Positions 14,819-23,364 of a DNA stretch of 28,453 nt are shown piece after piece. How positions within the stretch are numbered: position 1 is the stretch's first letter; each line of letters begins with the position of its first letter. The stretch spans positions 1-28,453 of the forward strand of contig CAJKPX010000028.1 of the NCBI GenBank assembly GCA_905201895.1, written 5' to 3'. The notes beneath the pieces were generated by a model. The model did not search any database, was not told the DNA's origin, and saw only the letters and a list, made by a program, of their open reading frames with translations. Position numbers and translations under genes: made by a program. The stretch is from an uncultured Eubacteriales bacterium (GTDB lineage: Bacteria; Bacillota; Clostridia; Oscillospirales; CAG-272).

Positions 14819-16240
14819 ATGCGTCCCACACCGAGAAACTATGCAATCTGGCCCTCCGTTGTTCTGGAGGACCGTCCCACCGAAATGATCATCACCCCCA
14901 CAGAGCGTGCGTTTTTGTTCTTTGAGGGCGAGGAATATCAGGTTTCGATTATCCCCGTCAATAGCGATGAGACCGAATACCAAAACTCCAAGGAGCGCCG
15001 CGAGGTGCTCACGGTCAAGGCACACAACGGTATTCTGCGCTTCACCTATACCTTCCGCGGAGAGCAGGAATATAGCCTGCTGCTCGATCGCGGTGAAAAG
15101 CATTTGCAGGACCTCTGGGTCTATTCGCTCCATGAGGACCTCTACGCCCTCAAGCCGCTGCTTGGCGACCTCCATTCGCATAGCTACCGCTCCGACGGAA
15201 AGCGCGATCCCGCCGCTCTGGCAGGTCATTTCCGCGAGCAGGGCTACGATTTCTTCGCGCTCACCGACCACAACCGCTATTATCCCGGCGGCGAGATCGA
15301 CGAGACCTATGCAGGCGTCAAGACCGGCTTTACCCGTGTGTTCGGCGAGGAGGTTCACACCCCGGGCAGCATGGTTCACATCGTGCACGTTGGCGGAAAG
15401 AGAAGCGTAACCGAGCAGTATATCAACGACGAGGAGGGCTTTGAGCGCACCGTTACCGAGGAATATGAGCCTCGCGTTCCCGATTGTGTACCCGAGCACC
15501 TGCGCCGCCGCTATGCAAAGGCACAGTGGGCGTGCGACCGCATCCACGAGGCAGGGGGACTTGCGATCTTCGCGCATCCCTTCTGGCGCCCGGGTGGATC
15601 TCGCATCTATAACGTATACGATGAATTCGCATTTCTGCTCCTCAAGAGCGGTATGTTCGACGTTTACGAGCTGGTTGGCGGCATGGGATTGGGCGGTGTA
15701 AACCGTTCGGTTGCCATGTGGGCTGATCTGCGTGCCGAGGGACTCAAGATTTCGGTGGTCGGCTCGAGTGACGTGCACGGGCTGGAGCGCTCCAAGGAAT
15801 TCCCGGGACATTTCACCATCTGTTTTGCAAACGAGAACGAAAATGATTCGATCATCGACGCGATCCGCCAAGGAAACAGCGTTGCCTGCGAGCTCGACGG
15901 ATTTGAGTATGACCGCATCTACCGTTGCTACGGCAGCATGCGTCTGGTGGGATATGCACAGTTCCTTCTGCGCACCTTCTTCCCACAGATGCGTCGCATC
16001 GAGTCGGGAGCAGGCGTTGCCATGCGTGCCTACGCCATCGGCGAAGCAGACGCAGCTCTGGTGGAGCTGCAGGCAGAGCAGGTTGAAAACTTCCGCGCAC
16101 GCTTCTTCGGCAGAATGGCACCTGTGCTTCCGAGCGCCGAAATGCTTGCCTTTGAGGAAAAATGGCGTGAGCGTCACCTGCAGAGCCCGATCACCAAGGG
16201 CAGCCACCTGCACTCCGACGTGGTTCTCAGACAAATTTGA
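14819..16240 (+). CDS. PHP-domain metal-dependent phosphoesterase with N-terminal beta domain
   Basis: A 473-residue cytoplasmic protein. Metal-binding PHP motifs are GDLHSHS (His119, His121), FALTDHN, AIFAHPFW and SSDVHG, as in PHP phosphoesterases that cleave phosphomonoesters or nucleotide substrates using a tri-metal site. About 115 residues precede the domain and form a strand-rich segment that is not a DNA-polymerase or histidinol-phosphatase type addition. A roughly 150-residue helical extension follows the last motif. The start at 14819 is preferred because AGGAG lies 7 bases upstream and the protein begins MRPTPRN; the alternative ATG at 14792 adds MKKKRQEIT and has its own GAGGGAG. 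It is monocistronic, between its own promoter and terminator. The substrate is unknown, although a role with glycan phosphates would fit its neighbours. Confidence 0.85.
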   Translation: MRPTPRNYAIWPSVVLEDRPTEMIITPTERAFLFFEGEEYQVSIIPVNSDETEYQNSKERREVLTVKAHNGILRFTYTFRGEQEYSLLLDRGEKHLQDLWVYSLHEDLYALKPLLGDLHSHSYRSDGKRDPAALAGHFREQGYDFFALTDHNRYYPGGEIDETYAGVKTGFTRVFGEEVHTPGSMVHIVHVGGKRSVTEQYINDEEGFERTVTEEYEPRVPDCVPEHLRRRYAKAQWACDRIHEAGGLAIFAHPFWRPGGSRIYNVYDEFAFLLLKSGMFDVYELVGGMGLGGVNRSVAMWADLRAEGLKISVVGSSDVHGLERSKEFPGHFTICFANENENDSIIDAIRQGNSVACELDGFEYDRIYRCYGSMRLVGYAQFLLRTFFPQMRRIESGAGVAMRAYAIGEADAALVELQAEQVENFRARFFGRMAPVLPSAEMLAFEEKWRERHLQSPITKGSHLHSDVVLRQI

Positions 16241-16254
16241 TCCAATTTGCTTTT

Positions 16255-16289
16255 GCGCGGTGAGCCGATCGGCTCACCGCGCCGCTTTT
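16255..16289 (+). terminator. Terminator of the PHP-domain gene
   Basis: A 12-bp perfect stem (16255-16266 with 16271-16282) with loop GATC is followed by CGCTTTTG. The full element is palindromic. Confidence 0.8.
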
Positions 16290-16350
16290 GTGGGTGTTCT
16301 GTTTTTCTGTCCCGTGTTGCAACTTTCCTCACTTTCTATCAATTTTTTTG

Positions 16351-16379
16351 TTGACATTTTTCGAGCGGTTTGTTATAAT
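16351..16379 (+). promoter_or_regulatory. Consensus promoter of the membrane-protein/LemA operon
   Basis: TTGACA at 16351-16356, 17 bases, then TATAAT at 16374-16379. Confidence 0.92.
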
Positions 16380-16411
16380 GATGATAGACACCTCAAAGGA
16401 GATCACTTCTG

Positions 16412-18139
16412 ATGAATGAATTGTTACTCGAGCCGCTAAAGGGATATGAGTCGCAGCTTGCGGCGCGACACCGTGAGAATACGGCAGCGTTTTTTGAGGA
16501 GCTGCTTGCACGGTCGGGAGTTAATGAGGAGCAAAATCGCGCAACCGTAAAGGAATACGATTCCGAGCAGACGGCGATCGCGGCACTCAACAAGCGCATT
16601 TCACGATATCAGCTTTTTCGCGTGCTTCTGATCATCGCGTGTGTGATCGGTGCGGTGCTCCTGATCTTGGGGCTCGCGTTGCCTCACGCATTGCTCATTC
16701 CGATCGGAGCCGTGTTGGTTCTTGTTTCGTTGCTTCTCATCTTTCTCAAAATCAATCCACTCATCAAGAGTGTCAAGGCGCTTCTGCCTGCACGCCTTGC
16801 GAGAGCGGCGGCACTCTTGGAGGAGGCACACGCGCAGATGGCGCCGCTCAATGCGCTGTTTGACAACACCGACGCCCTTCGTCTGATTGAGCAAACCATC
16901 CCCGAATTTTCCTTTGACCTCCATTTCACCGAGCGCAACGAGCGCGCGCTGACCGAGCATTGCAATTTCATCAGCCGTCTTGACGAATGTGAATCGGTGC
17001 TCAACACGTTGTCGGGCCGTTTTTACGATAACCCCTTCCTGTTCTACCGCTACCGCCGCCAAACGATGGGAACGAAAACCTATTACGGCTCGCTCACCAT
17101 CCATTGGACCGAAACCTACCGCGACAGCGAAGGCAAGCTCCGAACGCGACATCGCTCGCAGGTGCTCACCGCGTCGGTCACCAAGCCCATGCCTTACTAT
17201 TCCACGCATACCGCGCTGATTTACGGCGCCGAGGCAGCCCCCGATCTCACCTTCAGCCGCAGAGCGGCACATAACGAGCGCCTGAGTGAAAAGGAGCGTG
17301 ACCGCAAGGTGCGCGCGGGCGAGCGCGAGCTGCAAAAGCGGGCAGAGCAATCCACCATGGAGGGCGGCGACTTCCACGAGATGAGCAACACCGAGTTTGA
17401 CGTGCTCTTTGACGCGCTTGACCGAACCGACGAGCTGGAGTTCCGTCTGATGTATACTCCCCTTGCGCAACGCAACACGGTTGATCTTCTGTGCAGCACT
17501 GCGGGGTACGGCGACGATTTCGACTTCCATAAGCGAGGCAGACTCAACTATATCATCAGCGAGCATGCGCAGGGCTGGCATATGAACACCTCGACCTCCA
17601 ACTACGTCTCGCACAGCGTTGAGATTGCACGCGCCAATTTCCAAAGCTTTAACGAAGCATTTTTCAAGTCGGTTTATTTCGACTCCGCCCCGCTCAGGGC
17701 GGTTCCCGCCTATCAGGAGGAGCCCTGCTATTCGCTGCGCGAGCCCGATGCCGATGCGAGCAATTACACCGGATACGAGCACGAATCGCTCGTCAACGCG
17801 CTCGGACAGGGGCACTTTGCACCGCGCGATGCCGCTACCGAGTCGATCCTCAAGACCGACTTTTCCGCAAAGAATGCCAAAACCGACCTGGTTACGGTCA
17901 CGGCGCATGCCTTTGCCGCCTTTGACCGTTTGGACCTCGTTCCGATGTGGGGGGACGACGGCAAGCTGCACAGCGTTCCTGTTCCGTGGGTCGAATACGT
18001 CCCGACGGAGCGACGCACCGACGTGGCGGTGATTGCAACCGGGCAGAGCGAGCGCGAATTCCGAGACGCGTCGCAAACGCTTCCGAGCGGCGTGCATTTC
18101 CACGGACTCTACGCGTATCTGACCGATGCGTGTGATTGA
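16412..18139 (+). CDS. Membrane protein of unknown function paired with LemA
   Basis: A 575-residue protein not recognised as a named family. The start at 16412 follows AAAGGAG. About 65 cytosolic helical residues lead to two adjacent membrane helices (about 68-90 and 93-113), and then a large soluble region. That region has an SVLNTL/FYDNPFLFY segment, a strand pattern with SLTIHWTETYRDSEGK and RHRSQVLTASVTKP, a charged helix (about 285-315, rich in Arg/Lys/Glu), and a C-terminal half with NTEFDVLFDALDR and QSFNEAFFKSVYFDSAP. The segments RSQVLTASVTKPMPYY and HSVEIARANFQSFNEAFFKS give it the look of the large partner proteins encoded next to LemA in some Firmicutes and Mycoplasma, an impression that needs a profile search. 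The LemA gene follows 48 bases downstream. Confidence 0.8.
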   Translation: MNELLLEPLKGYESQLAARHRENTAAFFEELLARSGVNEEQNRATVKEYDSEQTAIAALNKRISRYQLFRVLLIIACVIGAVLLILGLALPHALLIPIGAVLVLVSLLLIFLKINPLIKSVKALLPARLARAAALLEEAHAQMAPLNALFDNTDALRLIEQTIPEFSFDLHFTERNERALTEHCNFISRLDECESVLNTLSGRFYDNPFLFYRYRRQTMGTKTYYGSLTIHWTETYRDSEGKLRTRHRSQVLTASVTKPMPYYSTHTALIYGAEAAPDLTFSRRAAHNERLSEKERDRKVRAGERELQKRAEQSTMEGGDFHEMSNTEFDVLFDALDRTDELEFRLMYTPLAQRNTVDLLCSTAGYGDDFDFHKRGRLNYIISEHAQGWHMNTSTSNYVSHSVEIARANFQSFNEAFFKSVYFDSAPLRAVPAYQEEPCYSLREPDADASNYTGYEHESLVNALGQGHFAPRDAATESILKTDFSAKNAKTDLVTVTAHAFAAFDRLDLVPMWGDDGKLHSVPVPWVEYVPTERRTDVAVIATGQSEREFRDASQTLPSGVHFHGLYAYLTDACD

Positions 18140-18187
18140 ATTTCGTATGCCAAAACAAAATACATATAACTGAGGAGGTTACATCAA

Positions 18188-18856
18188 ATGGCAAACTTAC
18201 TCGATGAATTGAGCGACGATATCCGCCCCGAGGGTCTGGATACGCGCGTCATCCCCAAAAAGGTCCCCGTCACGGTTGGCGTGGGCTCCACGATTTTCGA
18301 GATTCTGCTCTGGGTTCTCGGCATCATCCCCGGCGTGATCTTCCTTTTCATGAAGATCAAGGCGAAAAACTATTTCCAGCAGCTCGAGCAAAAGATTCAG
18401 CGCAATGCGTCGCAGATCGACAACTATCTGGAGCAGCGCGTGATGGTGCTTCAAAACTGCGCACGCCTGCTTGACAAGGCGATCGAGCTCGACAAAACCA
18501 CCTTTGAGAACATTGCAAAGTATCGCAGCGGTGCCGCTGTTGATGCCGACGGCAGACGCGTGGAGCTGGCGAGCAGCCTCGATTCGCTTGAAAAGAGCGT
18601 GAACATTGCGTTTGAGAATTATCCCGATCTCAAGGCACACGAGGAGATCAAGGATGCTATGCAGCAGAACATGTATCTGCAGCGTGAGATCACGGCGGCA
18701 AGAGAGCTCTATAACGATACCGTGAACGCATGGAACCGCGATATCTTCGCATGGCCCACCAAAATGATCGTTGCGGCGAGAAACGGCTACACCACCCGTA
18801 TTCCTTTTATCGCCTCGGCAGAGATCAAGGAAAAGGCAAAGGGCGTGTTCTTCTGA
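18188..18856 (+). CDS. lemA: LemA-family membrane protein
   Basis: A 222-residue LemA protein: one N-terminal membrane helix (about 35-56) and a long helical bundle outside it. Diagnostic segments are QIDNYLEQRVMVLQN, FENYPDLKAHEEIKD, LQREITAARELYNDTVNAWNR and IPFI near the end. LemA is a widespread membrane-anchored protein of unknown biochemical role, first known as a Listeria epitope source. This one differs from most by 34 hydrophilic residues before the membrane helix. A GAGGAGG ribosome site precedes the start. Pairing with the 575-residue upstream gene under one promoter suggests a joint membrane complex. Confidence 0.93.
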   Translation: MANLLDELSDDIRPEGLDTRVIPKKVPVTVGVGSTIFEILLWVLGIIPGVIFLFMKIKAKNYFQQLEQKIQRNASQIDNYLEQRVMVLQNCARLLDKAIELDKTTFENIAKYRSGAAVDADGRRVELASSLDSLEKSVNIAFENYPDLKAHEEIKDAMQQNMYLQREITAARELYNDTVNAWNRDIFAWPTKMIVAARNGYTTRIPFIASAEIKEKAKGVFF

Positions 18857-18873
18857 TCCCGCATATCCCCAAG

Positions 18874-18910
18874 GAAGGCTCGAATCGCTTTGATTCGGGT
18901 CTTCTTTTTT
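18874..18910 (+). terminator. Terminator of the LemA operon
   Basis: A 13-bp stem with two G-T pairs (18874-18886 with 18892-18904, loop GCTTT) is followed by TTTTTT. Confidence 0.85.
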
Positions 18911-18920
18911 GCTAAAAAAC

Positions 18921-18949
18921 TTGACATTCGGGGTGGGGTGTATTATAAT
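18921..18949 (+). promoter_or_regulatory. Consensus promoter of the beta-mannosidase gene
   Basis: TTGACA at 18921-18926, a 17-base spacer and TATAAT at 18944-18949. Confidence 0.92.
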
Positions 18950-18979
18950 AAAGGTATCATAGAAAAAAGGAGACGCCCT

Positions 18980-21436
18980 ATGTTCAAACAAGAGCTTTCA
19001 GCTTGGTTATTCCGCTTGGACGGCGAGGCACCGATCGCCTGCACCGTACCCTGCTCGATGTATAGCATTCTGCTCGATCACGGCAAGATCGAGGATCCCT
19101 TCTTCCGTTCCAACGAGAAGGAGCTTACCCGACTTTCCGAAAAGAACTGTTCCTTTGAAACCACTCTCACCGTCACCGAGGAGACCCTTGCGCACGATCA
19201 CGTCCTGCTCCGTTTCGACGGCATTGATACGATTGCCGAGATCACGCTCAACGGCAGACGGCTGGGACGCACCGAAAACATGCACCGCAGCTATGAGTTC
19301 GACGTGCGCGACCGACTGACGGCAGGGGAGAACACCCTCACTGTGCAGATTTCCTCGCCGCTTGCGTATATGCGTGAGTGGCAGAAAAAGCACTACCTCG
19401 CGGGCAACGGTCAGTCGATCGACGGCGTGGCACAGATTCGCAAGGCGTCCTACATGATGGGCTGGGACTGGGGTCCCGAGCTCCCCGATATGGGTCTTTG
19501 GAAGCCCGTGACTCTGATCGCCTACAATGTTGGCAGGCTCGGCACGCCTGCCTTCCGTCAGTTCCACCGCAACGGCAGGGTTGACCTGCTCTGCACAACC
19601 GATTATGAGGGCGACGCATCGCTCGTCACGCGCTTCACGCTCACCTCTCCCGACGGGAGCGAGACCGTGACAGGCGAGGCTGACGTCGACGGTGAGGCAA
19701 TGCTCACGGTGGAAAATCCGCAGCTCTGGTGGCCGCACGGCTACGGTGAGCAGGCACTCTACCAAATGACCGTCACCCTGCAAACGGCAGATGGCACGGT
19801 GCTTGACGAAAAGACCTATTCGCTCGGTCTGCGAACCCTCACGGTCAGCACCGCAAAGGATCGCTACGGTGCCGAATTCTGCTTCGTGGTCAACGGAGAA
19901 AAGATCTTCTCGATGGGCGCAAACTACGTTCCCGAGGACAATCTGCTCAACCGCCTCTCGCCCGCCCGCACCGAAAAGCTCATCCGTCAATGTGCGGAGG
20001 CAAACTTCAACACCATTCGCGTTTGGGGCGGCGGCTTCTATCCACACGACTATTTCTACGATCTTTGCGACCGCTATGGTCTGATCGTTTGGCAGGATTT
20101 CATGATCGCCTGCAACTGCGTCTGGCTCACGCCCTCGCGCGAGGAGAACCTGATGGCAGAGTTCCGCGAAAATCTGCTCCGCATCCGCCACCACGCATCG
20201 CTCGGTCTGCTCAACGGAAACAATGAGGTCGAGGAGGCGATGGCATCGGGCAAGCCGCCGCGCAACACCCCCGTTTTGCTCGCCGACTACGTGCGCCTCT
20301 ACCACAATCTCCTGCCCGAGCTTTGCGAGGAGCTCGCGCCCGATTCCTTCTATTGGCCGTCCTCACCTGCCTCCACGCAGTATTTCGACGGCAAGCCCGG
20401 GGACGAAAACTACGGCGACGCGCATTGCTGGACGGTTTGGCACGGCAGAAAGCCCTACGAATACTACCGCGAGCGCTTCTTCCGCTTCTGCTCCGAGTTC
20501 GGCTTTGAGGCACTGCCCGAGCCCAAGACCGTGGAGTCCTTCACCAATTCCGGCGACCGCAACCTGTTCTCGCCCGTTCTGCTCACGCACCAGAAATGCG
20601 CAGGCGGCAACGGCAAGCTGATGTCCTATCTGTCGGACTACTACCTCTATCCGCAAAGCTTCCTCGGCGTGATCTACGGCTCGCAGCTTTTGCAGGCAGA
20701 CGCAATCCGCACCGCGGTTGAGCATTTCCGCCGCAATCGCGGACGCTGCATGGGCTCGCTCTATTGGCAGCTCAACGATTGCTGGCCCACCGTTTCCTGG
20801 GCATCCCTCGACGGTGCAGGGCGTCTCAAGGCGCTCCATTACGCCGCACGCAAATTCTACGCCCCCGTTCTGCTCTCGGCACACGAGAATGGCACGCACG
20901 TAACCTTCAATCTTTCCAACGAGCAGAGAGGTGCATTCAAGGGCGCGATTCGTCTCACAGTGCGCACCCCCGATTTTGCCGAGGTGTGGAGCGAGACCTT
21001 CGAGGTGAGCGCGGCACCGCTCTCATCTGCTGATGTTAAGGCTGTGGAGTTTGCCCCGATTCTCGCGGGCAACATGGCAGGCTGCTATCTTGCCTACGAG
21101 CTGCTGGATGCCTGCGGCGCACGGATCTCCGAGGCGGTTCTGCTCTTTGTTCGTCCCAAGTCCTTTGCATATCGCAAGCCCAATCTGCGCGCAACCGTCA
21201 CAGGCGAGGCACCAACCCTCAAGCTGCATCTTGAAAGCGACACCTTTGCCCACAAGGTTCGCCTCGATTTCGGTGATCTCGAGCCCGAGATGAGCGATCA
21301 GTACGTCAGCGTCACGAGCGCGGACGGCGTGGATATCACGCTCACGGTCGGTGCGGGCGTCACGGCGGCAGAGATCGAGGAGAAGGTCTCCTTCTTCACG
21401 GTCTATGACATCGCTCCCGAGTGCTATAACGGCTGA
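18980..21436 (+). CDS. GH2 beta-mannosidase
   Basis: An 818-residue cytoplasmic glycoside hydrolase of family 2. It should remove terminal beta-mannosyl residues from manno-oligosaccharides or N-glycan cores. Layout: a jelly-roll N-terminal domain (about 1-170) with the mannosidase signature GWDWGPELPDMG; an immunoglobulin-like domain (about 180-285) ending WWPHGYGEQALY; and the catalytic barrel (about 290-620) with NTIRVWGGGFY, acid/base in LLNGNNEVEEA (Glu416) and nucleophile in FCSEFGFEALP (Glu506). MGSLYWQLNDCWPTVSW is the conserved loop near residue 595, and beta domains follow. WGGG and GSLYWQLND are strong beta-mannosidase rather than beta-galactosidase marks. The start at 18980 follows AAAAGGAGA; an in-frame ATG at 18890 lies upstream of the promoter and is rejected. 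No signal peptide is present. Confidence 0.93.
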   Translation: MFKQELSAWLFRLDGEAPIACTVPCSMYSILLDHGKIEDPFFRSNEKELTRLSEKNCSFETTLTVTEETLAHDHVLLRFDGIDTIAEITLNGRRLGRTENMHRSYEFDVRDRLTAGENTLTVQISSPLAYMREWQKKHYLAGNGQSIDGVAQIRKASYMMGWDWGPELPDMGLWKPVTLIAYNVGRLGTPAFRQFHRNGRVDLLCTTDYEGDASLVTRFTLTSPDGSETVTGEADVDGEAMLTVENPQLWWPHGYGEQALYQMTVTLQTADGTVLDEKTYSLGLRTLTVSTAKDRYGAEFCFVVNGEKIFSMGANYVPEDNLLNRLSPARTEKLIRQCAEANFNTIRVWGGGFYPHDYFYDLCDRYGLIVWQDFMIACNCVWLTPSREENLMAEFRENLLRIRHHASLGLLNGNNEVEEAMASGKPPRNTPVLLADYVRLYHNLLPELCEELAPDSFYWPSSPASTQYFDGKPGDENYGDAHCWTVWHGRKPYEYYRERFFRFCSEFGFEALPEPKTVESFTNSGDRNLFSPVLLTHQKCAGGNGKLMSYLSDYYLYPQSFLGVIYGSQLLQADAIRTAVEHFRRNRGRCMGSLYWQLNDCWPTVSWASLDGAGRLKALHYAARKFYAPVLLSAHENGTHVTFNLSNEQRGAFKGAIRLTVRTPDFAEVWSETFEVSAAPLSSADVKAVEFAPILAGNMAGCYLAYELLDACGARISEAVLLFVRPKSFAYRKPNLRATVTGEAPTLKLHLESDTFAHKVRLDFGDLEPEMSDQYVSVTSADGVDITLTVGAGVTAAEIEEKVSFFTVYDIAPECYNG

Positions 21437-21478
21437 AACCTGCCTGTTTGTCCCCAATCTGACTGAAATCAGAGGTGC

Positions 21479-21525
21479 GGGGGAGGCTCACATGGTTCTC
21501 ATGTGACCTCTCTCGCCCCCCTTTT
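21479..21525 (+). terminator. Terminator of the beta-mannosidase gene
   Basis: TCACATG (21488-21494) with CATGTGA (21500-21506) is extended by GAGG/CCTC and by an outer GGGG/CCCC run beyond an interior loop, then CTTTTG. From 21526 to the promoter at 21624 nothing else was recognised. Confidence 0.8.
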
Positions 21526-21623
21526 GTAGGAAAAACGGCGTTTTTCTTTGTTTGTTTTTTATAAAAATGCTATTCTGCAGCCGTTCTTATTCTGTGTATC
21601 TCTCCAACATTTTGCGAAAAGTA

Positions 21624-21652
21624 TTGACAATTAACCCAAAATTAGGTATAAT
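21624..21652 (+). promoter_or_regulatory. Promoter of the SipW-like/TasA-like/Hint operon
   Basis: TTGACA at 21624-21629, a 17-base spacer and TATAAT at 21647-21652. A second overlapping TATAAT begins at 21652. The start codon is 164 bases downstream, leaving a long leader. Confidence 0.88.
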
Positions 21653-21668
21653 ATAATCCGCCAAAAAT

Positions 21669-21719
21669 CGAAGTTCATTCTCCGTCGGAGTGTTCCGAAT
21701 TTCGGTTTTTTATTTTTTC
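21669..21719 (+). terminator. Leader terminator or attenuator in the surface-protein operon
   Basis: CGAAGTTC (21669-21676) pairs with GAATTTCG (21697-21704, one G-T). An inner CTCC/GGAG stem lies within, and T5-A-T6 follows. It lies about 10 bases after the expected transcription start, so it could end a very short RNA unless something relieves it. No leader ORF or known riboswitch was recognised. Confidence 0.55.
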
Positions 21720-21735
21720 TTGCGGTTTTTACTAT

Positions 21736-21767
21736 GTTAAAGCGTTAAAATGCTAAAATGCTTTAAC
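21736..21767. promoter_or_regulatory. A/T-rich inverted and direct repeats before the SipW-like gene
   Basis: GTTAAAGC at 21736-21743 is the exact reverse complement of GCTTTAAC at 21760-21767. The intervening bases repeat TTAAAA-GC/TAAAA-TGC units. It could be an operator or an RNA hairpin just upstream of the AAAAGGAGG ribosome site. The remaining leader (21768-21815) shows nothing else. Confidence 0.45.
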
Positions 21768-21815
21768 AAAAAACGCGCAGGATTGTAAAAAAAGACGGAA
21801 AAGGAGGTTGACACC

Positions 21816-22544
21816 ATGCAAAACCGTCGGCGCGATCGGATGCAAATTCCGCTCATCGTTCGCCTGACCATGCTGCTGCTTATCATTTGCTTTGCATGCG
21901 GGCTCATTTTCAATATTTACGTGATTGTCAACAACCTTGCAAGCCGTTCCAAGAACGCCAACGCCTTCGGCATTACGCCGATTGTGGTAACGGCAGGGAA
22001 GGATACCGACAAATATGAGGACTTCGTTCATCCGGGTGAGCTTTTGCTGGTGGTTGCCGATGATATGGGCAGCTACAAGAGTGGCGAGCGCGTTGCCTTC
22101 ACCCACAAGGGCAGAATCTGGCTCGGTGAGATCGTCACCGATGGCTCGCTTGGCAGCATTACCTCCTTTGAGGTGCAGGCGGTTTATCTTGATAAGCCCT
22201 ACGACGCCCCGGTTACGGAGCACAACCTGATCGGTAGGGTAGAGCATTGCCTGCCGTATCTTGGCTACGTAGTGCAGTTTCTCGCCTCGCTCACGGGCAA
22301 AATTCTGTTCGTTGGCGTTCCGCTCCTGGCACTTATCATTCTCATCATCATCAGCGAGCACCGCGAGCGCATGGCAGAGGCAAGAGCGGCACTCAAAAAC
22401 CGCATGCGACGTCCCCGACGCCGCGTGGGTCTCGTTCCGCTTTGGGTCTACACGCTCACCGCAGGCATGACAGCGGGCGCAATCAGCTACGGGGTGACGG
22501 GCGGCTTTGAAAAGCTCCGCTCCCGTACCAAACGGGCACAATGA
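21816..22544 (+). CDS. Catalytically dead SipW-like signal-peptidase homologue (membrane protein)
   Basis: A 242-residue protein with an N-terminal membrane helix (about 13-38), a soluble region (about 55-145) and two further membrane helices (about 155-180 and 210-232). The fold signs are those of S26B/SipW-type signal peptidases: VHPGELLLV after the catalytic box, GERVAF, then PVTEHNLIGRVEH and a following membrane helix. The catalytic positions are changed. Where SipW has SGSM this protein has AGKD (60-63, the nucleophile Ser position being Lys62), the THRIV histidine region reads LGEIV (Gly104), and the TKGDAN segment is replaced by QAVYLDKPYDAP. It therefore probably cannot cleave peptides and may act as a receptor or chaperone for SipW-type substrates. 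AAAAGGAGG precedes the start. It heads the operon with two TasA-like genes. Confidence 0.75.
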   Translation: MQNRRRDRMQIPLIVRLTMLLLIICFACGLIFNIYVIVNNLASRSKNANAFGITPIVVTAGKDTDKYEDFVHPGELLLVVADDMGSYKSGERVAFTHKGRIWLGEIVTDGSLGSITSFEVQAVYLDKPYDAPVTEHNLIGRVEHCLPYLGYVVQFLASLTGKILFVGVPLLALIILIIISEHRERMAEARAALKNRMRRPRRRVGLVPLWVYTLTAGMTAGAISYGVTGGFEKLRSRTKRAQ

Positions 22545-22630
22545 TTTCCCAATTTCCCCATTTTTGCAATCAAGCACGCGCGCCGTGGTGCGTGTAAGAT
22601 ATAAATTTATCCGAAAGGAAGGATAAGAAT

Positions 22631-23212
22631 ATGAAATTGACGAAGATTCTTCTCTTTTTGATGGTAATGTGCATGGCGGCAACCTGCTTCCTCAGCGGAA
22701 CGGTTGCAAGCTACACCACCACCGCAAACGTAGACTACGTTGCAAACATTGCAAAGTGGTCCTTTACCGTGAACGATAAGGACATCACGACGGCAACCGA
22801 CATCGAGATCGACGTAACCAACACCATGACGGTGACCGAGTACGGCGATGTGAATGCCGATGCAGAGGTTGACGGTGCGGTTCTGGCTCCCGGTACGCAG
22901 GGCTCCTTTGTGATCGAGCTCGAGAACACCTCCAGCGTAGCCGCTCGCTATGGCATCGTGTTCACCGTTGAGAACACCGCAGGCATTCCGCTCGAGTTCT
23001 CGACCGACGGTAGCACCTGGGCAAATTCGATCAGCGAGATCGTCGCAAGCGAAGCAACGCAGCTCGCACCGAACGGCACCAAGGATATCACCGTTTCCTG
23101 GAGATGGGCATTTGACAACGCCAACGATGCAAAGGACACCGAGATCGGTATTGCCGCTGCAACCACGAAGCTTGTTGTAAAGGCAGCCATCACCGCATCG
23201 CAGGTCAACTGA
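22631..23212 (+). CDS. SipW-type signal peptide protein, TasA/CalY (camelysin)-like
   Basis: A 193-residue secreted beta-sandwich protein resembling the fibre-forming TasA/camelysin group. The N terminus has the characteristic SipW-type signal: a hydrophobic run (5-23), then SGTVASYTTT and YVANIAKWSFTV, where the Thr/Ala-rich segment directly after cleavage is the region that inserts into the neighbouring subunit in TasA fibres. The body has ELENTSSVAARYGIVF and a WRWAF segment near the end, both typical of the family. Length fits camelysin-type proteins (about 190-260). AAAGGAAGG precedes the start, 86 bases after the SipW-like gene. Base composition matches the surrounding genome, unlike the later genes of the operon. 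Confidence 0.8.
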   Translation: MKLTKILLFLMVMCMAATCFLSGTVASYTTTANVDYVANIAKWSFTVNDKDITTATDIEIDVTNTMTVTEYGDVNADAEVDGAVLAPGTQGSFVIELENTSSVAARYGIVFTVENTAGIPLEFSTDGSTWANSISEIVASEATQLAPNGTKDITVSWRWAFDNANDAKDTEIGIAAATTKLVVKAAITASQVN

Positions 23213-23258
23213 TCTATCCCCCCAAAAAAGACCCCATTATATAGCATTATAGCGAATC

Positions 23259-23289
23259 GCTCCCCCGCCATCACGGCGGGTGGGGGAGC
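23259..23289 (+). other. GC-rich hairpin between the two TasA-like genes
   Basis: GCTCCCCC (from 23259) pairs with GGGGGAGC (23282-23289). An inner CGCC/GGCG with a small bulge continues the stem. No T run follows, so it is probably an mRNA stability or partial-termination element. Confidence 0.65.
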
Positions 23290-23364
23290 AGTCCCCCCGT
23301 TTAAGAACGCCTCTCCTCACCGAGAGAACGACTATACAATATGAAAGAAAGCGAGGCAACGAGT

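Noticed and set aside
14657..16234. 525-codon minus-strand frame opposite the PHP gene.
   Set aside because: The plus strand carries all PHP motifs, promoter and terminator; the minus frame has none.
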